Origin: CAYYHA01 sp964471535
GTDB taxonomy: Bacteria; Myxococcota; Myxococcia; SLRQ01
Length of the DNA: 39,550 bases
Assembly: GCA_964471535.1 (NCBI GenBank)
Contig: CAYYHA010000013.1
Location: 1-39,550 of the forward strand
Reading direction: 5' to 3'
Shown: piece by piece, positions 18,201-24,900 of the stretch
Position numbering within the stretch: the first letter of the stretch is position 1
How the letters are laid out: each line of letters begins with the position of its first letter
Notes under the pieces: generated by a model
What the model was told of the DNA's origin: nothing
Database searches by the model: none
The model's input: the letters and a program-made list of their open reading frames with translations, nothing else
Made by a program: the position numbers and the translations under genes

Positions 18201-18362
18201 GGGGGCGTCCCCGAGCCCAAGGGTGCGGCGGCTGGCGGGTGCGCCTGCAGCGCGTCCGGCACCGGACGGGGTGGCGTGCGCATGGAACTGTTGCTCCTTG
18301 CCCTGCTCCTTCCCCTTCGCCGGCGCAGGTGCGGCTCGGCCGCACGGCCAGAGGAGGCCTAG
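15210..18362 (+). CDS. Large surface protein with DUF11-like, Ig-like and calcium-binding repeats and a MYXO-CTERM-like tail
   Basis: About 1050 residues. Three starts are possible: GTG 15189 (overlapping the previous stop), ATG 15210 and ATG 15216; purine-rich GGGAGACGAGGAGAGG precedes the ATGs. The Sec signal contains KFGVLLAAGLLTLLL and may be cut near ARA-DS. The first 450 residues describe a beta-rich domain I do not recognise. DUF11-like segments follow (VHYEVTVANTGTADADV), then an Ig-like domain (about 735-810) and four copies of DNDGDGLTDYPDDPGC-type repeats (about 815-947), which resemble calcium loops. A Gly/Asp-rich linker leads to GGCACSAS, a hydrophobic stretch (MELLLLALLLPL) and RRRR, the layout of a MYXO-CTERM sorting signal that is processed and anchors proteins at the myxobacterial surface. 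Probably a cell-surface structural protein, co-transcribed with the TSP3/VWA lipoprotein. Confidence 0.85.
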   Translation: MEMLCSRKFGVLLAAGLLTLLLDPPRVARADSVAQVQTAKRISRQTVILIDPQGRPGTTMGSTDTTIQPGDILTFIIQFTPVPNGANRGLGGYITDYIPLNTEVVGARIIDRNGNTVPPHRGGLAADGVGPRGPQTFTPNTLPQGSLSQLYADTGIFFSTDPRTARIPDGSLPGEAFISLFNGVAVNPDPTGADNLLQILGSTGPVYAHNYWDLAQVLAFGVKGGAIGSRGKGVTPDRYGSPVAGPDTWYPYEATWDWWDAASQSVRPPTLGSLSAVDIGGAPVVGPWRRIRTLGQEIGTRGAAPDANGNMPDPGIATRVGVPAVDPSTGELLGWPLSPDNPLPSYDPVTYDPNDPNTWYTTAVRFAVGELVVGEEYFAEISLRVKDTPLDPISGLDINCAEVTGGDASAERSDGTKGGKDNPWRYFVPAPSCVVLNNFFELSVDKLLALPGDPLVYTIEGKNLSTHAQTGATARLCYDRNELTFVSADSGGTHDPTGTGCPDPTTQSAVLWNTGDLMPGDAYLYTAQFTVTGGGGNDMTVSRAIYTSNELPAPGFQVVAATTIVGSTRMELSGTAAPTSVSVAGAPAAVHYEVTVANTGTADADVDPGACGGAGCRVLIDLPSGFSYTPGTATIAFVDPAGTVTGPTGVADPAATGQQLEWTAGLAGQRLAPGASMRLAFDASVAQGTAAGAYTLTVETWVRDTGIGNDVSDTRTGLAEVLVDIARTPPPTLSGPLVSGTTTVSGTAAPNSEVVVYVNGVEVARVTADASGRWSATVPTLFAGQVVEATAQAPGQLPSEPSPAVTVAEAGTVAACNDGVDNDGDGLTDYPDDPGCTDPRDPDETDPPECADLVDNDGDGLTDYPNDPKCASFNDDSESGAPECSDGIDNDGDGLTDYPDDPGCADANGRREFTPPACSDGIDNDGDGLTDYPFDDGCASSLDESESSTITPPTDGGMGDGGSAANDGGSTDAGNADGGMAPDGGMAADGGGGRPDPGGVPEPKGAAAGGCACSASGTGRGGVRMELLLLALLLPLRRRRCGSAARPEEA

Positions 18363-18865
18363 CTTCTAGCGCGCTGGGAGCGCATCGGACTTGAAGCAGC
18401 GCGAGGTCGTGCCGCGTCGCCTGCGCATGCGCCCTCGCGCTGGCGGCAGCACACTTGCGCGTGCGGGAGAAGGCCTCAGCCCAAGGCGCGCACCGCCCGT
18501 ACTGCCTGTGGGGGCGGGGCTGTTCTTCCCCTCCGGGTCCGCGCGGCGAGCCGAATTCATTCTCGTTGCGTTCGCCGCCAAGCGCGCCGATTGGGCTGCC
18601 GGTCTTCGCCCCTTGGAGCGCCGCATCGACGAGGAGCCGGCCGCTACGATGCAACTGCGTGCGCCTTGGATTGCGAAGAAAATCGACGAAGCGAGGCCTG
18701 CCGCACTGCCCCGTGATCGAACCAACCGACCGATTCGAGCACGAGATCAGGGGCTTCCCTCCAGAAGCTGCCGGCTCGCGGTGCGACGCCGTTTCACCTA
18801 TGGTGCGTTCGAGGTCAACCGGAGACAGACCCGGATCGGAACGAGCGCACGACGGTCGGACGCTT
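18363..18865. other. 503-base intergenic region without a convincing gene
   Basis: It lies between two convergent genes. Open frames exist on both strands (for example 18391-18948 and 18455-18955 on plus, 18366-18725 on minus), but they are Arg/Ser/Pro-rich, have no recognisable domain and run into the neighbouring gene. Just after the 18362 stop is the 8-base palindrome AGCGCGCT without a T-run. I see no RNA gene or repeat. Confidence 0.5.
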
Positions 18866-19330
18866 CTACAGACGATTTCCTGTATAGGTCGAACTCAGGT
18901 TGCCGCTTACGGTCGCTCCCTTGGCCGTGTATGTCGCAGGGCCGCTAAGCGTTAGATCGAGCCGACCATCCACGACCGTCCCAGAGCCAGAAATCGTCCA
19001 GTTCATCGTGCCACCAGAGGACGTCGTTGTCGTGCAGGCAGTCTGCAGGACGCTGAACGCGGTCGCACCGCTGATATTTGCCGGTAGTGAGCAATCGCCT
19101 ACGATGACGAGATCCGTCGCACTGGCTTCCGAGATCGTAAGTGTTCCCGACCCTGTATTGGTACTGCTCTGACCCTGGAATGTGGCCGTCAAGGTGTACG
19201 AGACCTGGTAGGTCCCAACGAAGTCGGCAGGTGACGGGCCGCACCCGACGGCGAGCAAAGTCAAGCAGCCCCCGATGAATCCACAGAGCAGCGTGGACTT
19301 CGTGCGAGACCCAAGCGCGTTTTTGTTCAT
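18866..19330 (-). CDS. Small Thr/Ser-rich lipoprotein
   Basis: A 154-residue protein from the ATG at 19330, chosen because GGAGGGG lies about six bases upstream; the frame continues to 19435 but without a sensible start. The signal KSTLLCGFIGGCLTLLAVGC ends in a lipobox (AVGC). The mature part is rich in Thr, Ser and Gly and looks all-beta: ADFVGTYQVSYTLTATFQG, TNTGSGTLTISEASATDLVI, NWTISGSGTVVDGRLDLTLS. The FVGTYxVSxT opening recalls small lipocalin-like or META-type lipoproteins of myxobacteria, but I cannot name a family. Base use is visibly less GC-rich than in neighbours, which suggests different selection or more recent arrival. It has its own near-consensus promoter (19465-19494). Confidence 0.7.
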   Translation of the reverse strand: MNKNALGSRTKSTLLCGFIGGCLTLLAVGCGPSPADFVGTYQVSYTLTATFQGQSSTNTGSGTLTISEASATDLVIVGDCSLPANISGATAFSVLQTACTTTTSSGGTMNWTISGSGTVVDGRLDLTLSGPATYTAKGATVSGNLSSTYTGNRL

Positions 19331-19368
19331 CTCGTTCCCCTCCGGCGTTCGGCTGGTCGTGACCAGGA

Positions 19369-19581
19369 TCACAATGAGCGACTGAACCCCCCGAAGCCTG
19401 CCAGAACCAAGAATTCGGTGCCGATAGCTCCGCATCGGCCGGTGGCAATGGCCACGGCCGCGGCTTCATACGCTCCCAGCCGAATATCTGTCAAGGCCTG
19501 ACCTACGTCCCTGACCGTCGAACCCGGAACCAAATCGTCGTAGAACGCCAACACCACGCGAGAGCCCGCCGAGGGACGCAT
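19369..19581 (-). CDS. Doubtful 70-residue open frame downstream of pbpC
   Basis: The ATG at 19581 shares a base with the pbpC stop (TGATG) and the frame runs 70 codons (MRPSAGSRVVLAFYDDLVPG and on to GFGGFSRSL). The sequence reads like protein, but no family is recognised, base use is lower in GC than in pbpC, and a strong-looking promoter lies inside it. It could be a short coupled gene or a chance frame in a leader region; I lean to the latter. Confidence 0.2.
   Translation of the reverse strand: MRPSAGSRVVLAFYDDLVPGSTVRDVGQALTDIRLGAYEAAAVAIATGRCGAIGTEFLVLAGFGGFSRSL
19465..19494 (-). promoter_or_regulatory. Sigma-70-like promoter for the 18866-19330 lipoprotein
   Basis: On the minus strand TTGACA (19494-19489), a perfect -35, is followed after 18 bases by TATGAA (19470-19465), a 4-of-6 match to the -10. 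Transcription would begin near 19458, giving a leader of about 128 bases before the ATG at 19330. Such consensus boxes are rare in DNA this GC-rich. Confidence 0.5.
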
Positions 19582-21998
19582 CAGTACGAGCGCGCGCGCA
19601 CGAGGAAGCGGCGGCGCGCCGCCCGGCCGCTCTCGTCCATGACCAGGACCTCGTGGTGGCCGGGGACGGGGGTCCACCAGAGGCGCTGGTCGGCCGGGAC
19701 GCTGCCGAGGTAACGGCCGTCCACGAACCAGGCCAGGGTCTCGCCGGCGTCGGCGTCGGCGAAGAGCGGCAGCTCCTGCGCGCTCGCATCGAGTCCGGGC
19801 AGGAGCAGGGTGACCTGCCCCGGTGCCGGCGAGACGATCACCGGGGGCGTGCGCTCGGGCCGGCGGCAGCCGGAGGCGAGCGGCGGCGGCTGGGGCAGCG
19901 CCCGGAGCCGGCCCGTGAGGTAGCGACGCACCCGCGCCGGGAGCACCGTGTAGGTGCGGGTCTCGGTCAGGCGGCCGCTGCGGCAGCCCGGGCCCACCGC
20001 CTCCCCGGTGCGGCGGTCCACCTCGATGCGCCGGTGCCAGGCGCAGCGCTCTATAGGCACGGCCTCCACCCGCGCCAGGGCGGTGCGGCGGTGGGGACAG
20101 GCGGGTGTGGGCAGGCGCCCCGAGAAGGCGCAGAGCTCGACCGGCTTCAGATCCGGCGGCGGCACGTCGGGTGGCGGGGGCTTCGTCGGGTCTCTCAGCC
20201 CCTCGAGGAGATCGAAGAGGAGCGGCCCCGCCGCCGGCGCACCGACCAGCGCAGCGCTCGGGCGGTTGTCGAAGTTCCCCAGCCACACGGCGACGGTGTG
20301 GACCGGGCCCGAGCCCACTGCCCAGGCGTCGCGGTGCCCGTAGCTGGTGCCGGTCTTCCAGTGGATCGCCGGCGGGATGCGCGCATAGCGCCTCCGGCGG
20401 GGAAAGTCGGGCCGGTCCCGAAGCGCCAGGATCCGCCGCGTCAGGTAGCAGGCCCCAGGAGAGAGGAGCGAGAGGGGCTTGCGCGCCGCAGCAGCCTCCT
20501 CGCGGGTGACGGCGAGCGGACGCATGGCGCCGCCCTCGGCGAGCATCGCGTACAGACCCGCCATCTCGAGGGGCGTCACCTCGACGGACCCGATGGCTGC
20601 CGAGAGCCCGTAGTAGCCGGGCCGATCCACGAGGTGCGAGAGGCCCGCCTGCCGGAGCGTGCCGACGAAGCGCTCCACACCCACCTGGGCGAGGAGATCG
20701 ACGAAGGGGAGGTTGCGGGAGCGGGAGAGCGCCTCCTCGAGGGTGACGAGGCCCGAGAAGGTGCCGTCGTAGTTCTGTGGCGCGTAGCCGCCGTAGTGCT
20801 GCGGGACGTCGGGCACCCGCGTCTCGGGAAGGACGAGGCCGTCGTCGACGGCCAGGGCGAAGATGAAGGGCTTGAGGGCGGACCCGGGGGAGCGGGCCAC
20901 GTCGAAGCCGGTGATCTGCCCGCCGTGCGCACGGTCCCAGTAGTCGAAGTTGCCCGCGAGCGCGCGCACCTCGAAGCGCGTGTGATCCACCACCACCACC
21001 GCCGCGTTGTGGATCCCCGCGGCCAGGGCGGCGCGCCGCGCCCGTGCGAGGACCTGCTCGACCTGCCGCTGCACCCCGCGATCGAGGGTGGTCTCGATGC
21101 GAAGCGCCCCCGGATGACGGCGATGCAGCCACTCGGCGGCGTGGATGGCCTCCCGCGGCACCGGGCGCATGCGCCGAGGAACGGGCGCCGCGCGAACGGC
21201 CTCGAGGAGCGCTGCGTCCGCGACCGCCCGTCCCCCGACCTCGCGCACCAGGGCCCCCTGCGCGGCGAGCCGCGCCGCGATCGCATCGCGCGCCACCCGG
21301 AGCCGCGCCTCGTTCTCCGGCGCCGGGTGGCGGGCGGCAGGCTGCATGGGCACGGCCAGGAGCGTGGCGATCTCGTCGGCGGAGAGCGCATCTGCGCCGT
21401 GACCGAAGTAGGCCCAGGCGGCCGCTTCCACCCCCTCGACGTTCTGTCCGTAGGGGGCATAGGTGAGGTAGGCGGAGAGGATCTCCTCCTTCGACATGCG
21501 AAGCTCCAGCTGCGCCGCGCGCAGCGCCTCCACCACCTTCGATCGCAGGGTGCGAGGCCTCGGCTCGAGCACTCGCACCAGCTGCAGGGTCAGGGTGCTC
21601 CCACCGGAGACCACCCGCCCCCGGCGCAGGTTCAGCCAGGCGGCGCGGAGGACCGCGAGGGGATCGACTCCGCCGTGCCAGAAGAAGCGCTTGTCCTCGA
21701 AGCGCAGGAGCGCGCGCACGAAGTCGGGATCCACCTCGTCCACGGAGACCGGAATGCGGTAGCGGCCGTCGGGCGCGACGAAGACGTGGGCGAGACGACC
21801 ATCGCGGTAGGTCACCACCGTCGAGTGGCCGGCGGCGAGCCGCTCGGGCAGCGGCACCGCAAAGGCGAGCCCCAGCACGGCGGCCACATACAGGCCCAGC
21901 GCCGCCGCCACCCACGCGCCGGCGCGGCGGCGGCCCTGCTGCCGCTCGGGCCCCAAGGCCGTTCCGCGGTCTCGCACGGCTACAGGTAGTCGTCCCAT
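19581..21998 (-). CDS. pbpC: Penicillin-binding protein 1C (bifunctional transglycosylase/transpeptidase)
   Basis: PbpC polymerises and can cross-link peptidoglycan on the outer face of the inner membrane. With the ATG at 21998 it has 805 residues, close to the family's usual length; it then overlaps the alpha-2-macroglobulin stop by 19 bases. A membrane anchor lies at about 28-49. The transglycosylase domain has RFEDKRFFWHGGVDP (catalytic Glu101), SGGSTLTLQLVR and SKEEILSAYLTYAPYGQNVEG. The transpeptidase domain shows SxxK (Ser373-Lys376 in SPGSALKPF), SRN (427-429) and KTGTS (548-552), all intact. The last 90 residues form the BiPBP C-terminal domain, with FADADAGETLAWFVDGRYLG. The order alpha-2-macroglobulin then pbpC on one transcript is the classic pairing in Gram-negative bacteria, and supports the assignment. 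Confidence 0.95.
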   Translation of the reverse strand: MGRLPVAVRDRGTALGPERQQGRRRAGAWVAAALGLYVAAVLGLAFAVPLPERLAAGHSTVVTYRDGRLAHVFVAPDGRYRIPVSVDEVDPDFVRALLRFEDKRFFWHGGVDPLAVLRAAWLNLRRGRVVSGGSTLTLQLVRVLEPRPRTLRSKVVEALRAAQLELRMSKEEILSAYLTYAPYGQNVEGVEAAAWAYFGHGADALSADEIATLLAVPMQPAARHPAPENEARLRVARDAIAARLAAQGALVREVGGRAVADAALLEAVRAAPVPRRMRPVPREAIHAAEWLHRRHPGALRIETTLDRGVQRQVEQVLARARRAALAAGIHNAAVVVVDHTRFEVRALAGNFDYWDRAHGGQITGFDVARSPGSALKPFIFALAVDDGLVLPETRVPDVPQHYGGYAPQNYDGTFSGLVTLEEALSRSRNLPFVDLLAQVGVERFVGTLRQAGLSHLVDRPGYYGLSAAIGSVEVTPLEMAGLYAMLAEGGAMRPLAVTREEAAAARKPLSLLSPGACYLTRRILALRDRPDFPRRRRYARIPPAIHWKTGTSYGHRDAWAVGSGPVHTVAVWLGNFDNRPSAALVGAPAAGPLLFDLLEGLRDPTKPPPPDVPPPDLKPVELCAFSGRLPTPACPHRRTALARVEAVPIERCAWHRRIEVDRRTGEAVGPGCRSGRLTETRTYTVLPARVRRYLTGRLRALPQPPPLASGCRRPERTPPVIVSPAPGQVTLLLPGLDASAQELPLFADADAGETLAWFVDGRYLGSVPADQRLWWTPVPGHHEVLVMDESGRAARRRFLVRARSY

Positions 21999-24900
21999 GG
22001 TCCGGCGATCTCGATCTGCCGCCCCTTCACCCGCGCCCACAAGGCCGGGTCGTACATCGCCTCGGCCGAGGCCGGCGGGAGGGTGAAGCGACCGGCCGCG
22101 GTGGCGCGCACCGTGTAGATCACCGTGCGCGTCTCACCAGGCTCGAGCGCCCCGAAGACCTCGAGGCGGTCGTCGCGCAGGTTCATGTGCTCTGTGCTCC
22201 ACAGCGTCTCGGGATCGATCCAATCGGCGGCCATGCCCCGCCCGAGACGGGGATTCTCGATCTCGAAGCCGGCGGGGAGGCGATCCACGAGAGCCAGGTT
22301 CTCGAGGCGATCGCGGGTGCGGTTGGTGATCCGAAGCTCCACCTGCACCGCATCGCCGAGGGAGAGGCCCGCGCCCAGATCGAGGGGCTCGCCGTCTTCA
22401 TCCAGGTACCGGCGGCTGATGCGCAGGCCCTGCCCACCGTAGGTGAAGGGCTCGTCCCGGCGCACGCCTTCGCTGCTCTGGACGAGCCAGAGGCGACCGC
22501 CCTCGATGCGCGGGATCTCGAGGACCACCGACTTCGCCTCACTGGCCCGCGCCACCGCCCAGCTGCGCTCCTTCGTGCGCGGGTCCTCGCGGCTCGGCGG
22601 CACGATGCGGCCGTCCACTTTCAAGACCGGCGGATCGAAGTCCACCGCCCCCACTTCGACCCTCCGGCCGAGCCCAGAGAGCGCCCAGGCAAGCTCCTGC
22701 GTGGTGTAGTAGCGGCTCTCGGACCGGGCGACCTGCCGCGCCACGAGGTCGGCGAGGGGCTCGGCCGCCGGATCCCGCCCGAAGAGGTCGGTAAAGACCG
22801 ACAGGGCCAGACCGCGGAAGCGAAGATCCGAGTAGAAGGTCCACCCGTGGGAGCGATCCATCTCGATGGGCGACAGATCGGGGCGCTTGAGATCCGCCTC
22901 GTAGCGCCGATCCCCCGAGAGGTAGAGCGCCGCCATCAGGAGGTAGCGCGCCTCGCGCAAGGCCCCGTCGAGGTCGGCGCGATCGGGCAGTGCGCGGAGC
23001 AGCGCGCCGATGCGCGCCTTCTTCGGGTGCTTCCCATAGGCCAGGACGTAGTAGAGGTACGCCTCTTCGGCGGCGGCACCGGGGGTGGGTGCCTTGCCGG
23101 AGCCCTCGACATCGGCGTCGAGCCAGGACAGCGCCGCATCGATGCGCTCGGGCGCCACGGGAAATCCGGCCTCCGAGGCCTCGATGAGCAGGTGCGTCGC
23201 GTAGGCGGTCGCCCAGGGCGTCGGCTCGACGGCACCGGGCCAGTAGCCGAAGCCACCCGCCGGCGTCTGCATGGCGAGGATGCGCTCGATCCCACTGACG
23301 ATCATGTCGTCGACCGGCTTGGTAGCGACCAGCGTGGGCTCCACGCTCCCCACCAGATCCTTCGCGTAGAGCAGCGCACGCGTGCCCGAGGTGGTCTGCT
23401 CCACACAGCCGTAGGGGTAGCGGATGAGGTAGCCTAGGTGCCGCAGCGCCTCCCCGTAGGGGTTGCGCGTGACCCAAAAGGTGGTGGTCTCGGTCAGCGG
23501 CTCCCATCCCGACAGATAGGGACGCAGATCCGTGGTTCCGGCGCGAAGCGCGATCTTCTGCGATCTGCGCACCCGGGGGCCGGTGGGGAGGAAGGGCACG
23601 ACGGCCTCGTCGCCGCTCTCGAGGCGGCCGCTTCGGACCTTCACCACCACCTTCGCGGCTCCGGTGGCAGCTTGGGCCACCGCCTCGAAGGCGACGATGC
23701 CGCTCGCCCCATCCTCGATCTGAAGGGTGCGCACCGGCTGGCCGGTGATCCGAAGGGGCGGTGGGCTCCCGTCGCGCGGCACGAGGCCTGGCACGGGCTC
23801 GACCTCGGCGCTCAAGGAGACCTCGACCTCCCGCTTCTTCCCCGAGAGGTTGGTCACGAAGACGGGGATCTGGAAGCGGTCCCCTTGGGAGAGGAAGCGG
23901 GGCAGGGTCGTCTGCACCACCAGGGGATCGCGCACCACCACCTTCGCCTCCGCCCGGCCGATGCGCTCCGGATCGGCGGTGACCGCCATGACCCGGAGCG
24001 CGCCGCGGTAGGTGGGAAGGTCGAAGCTAAGCTCGAGGCGTCCGCTCTCCGGCACCTTCCGCAGCCCCGACCACAGGGCGACGGGCCGGATCGGCTGCAC
24101 CCGCCCCAGCGTCTCTCCCGGGGCGCCATCGCCGCCACGGCTCGCCGACGGGCTGCCCACGGTGACCGGAATCGACCAGCCGGCGGTCTCGAAGGTGCCG
24201 ACGCCCAGCGCCCGCCGGCCGAAGAGATCGCGCACGGGGTCGGGGCTCTCGAAACCGGTCAGGGAGAGGATGCCCTCGTCGACGGCGGCCACCGCGGCGT
24301 AGGTACCCTCGGGGACCTTGCCGAGATCGAGCACCACCCGCAGGGTTGCCCGGGAGCGCACCTCCTTCGGCACCTCGAGGCGGACCTCGCGGGTGAAGGC
24401 CTCGGGCTCGAGCGAGACCGAGCGGACTCCGAAGGCGCGGTCGGGGAGAAAGGCCTCCTTCGATTCGAGCTTCGGATCCTTCAGAAGGAGCGCCGTGACG
24501 TAGACGTTCGGGACGAAGTCCTTCACCGTCACCGGCCAGACCACTTCGCCCGCTTCCACGTCCTGCCACACGCTCTCGATCACGCGGTCGGTCTCCACGG
24601 TGAGGAGCATCCGCCCCGCGTAGGGGGCGCGCATCCGGACCTCGAAGGGCGCTCCAATCCGGACCCGCTCCGGTGCGTCCAGGGCCAGCCAGGTCGCGCG
24701 CGCCGGTTTCGGCGTCCGATCCTGCTCCCCCTCGCCGTAGCCCCAGCCGTACCAGTAACCGCGCCGGCTGCCTTCGACCTCGAGGTCGGTGCGGGCCCGG
24801 CCCATCCGGGCGCGGACGAGGTAGCCCGCTGCGTCCTCGGTCACCGAGAAGGTGTGCTCGAAGCGTCCGCCTGTGACAGAAACGGTCTCGCTTGAGAGCA

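Noticed and set aside
18391..18955. Two overlapping plus-strand frames in the 503-base gap
   Set aside because: Basic, low-information sequence, no ribosome-binding site of note, and both run into the convergent lipoprotein gene.
19369..21915. An 848-codon minus-strand frame overlapping pbpC
   Set aside because: It is a shifted reading of pbpC; only the part after the pbpC stop could be real, and that is listed as doubtful.
19653..21989. A 778-codon plus-strand frame opposite pbpC
   Set aside because: No domain or start signal; pbpC on the other strand has all catalytic motifs.
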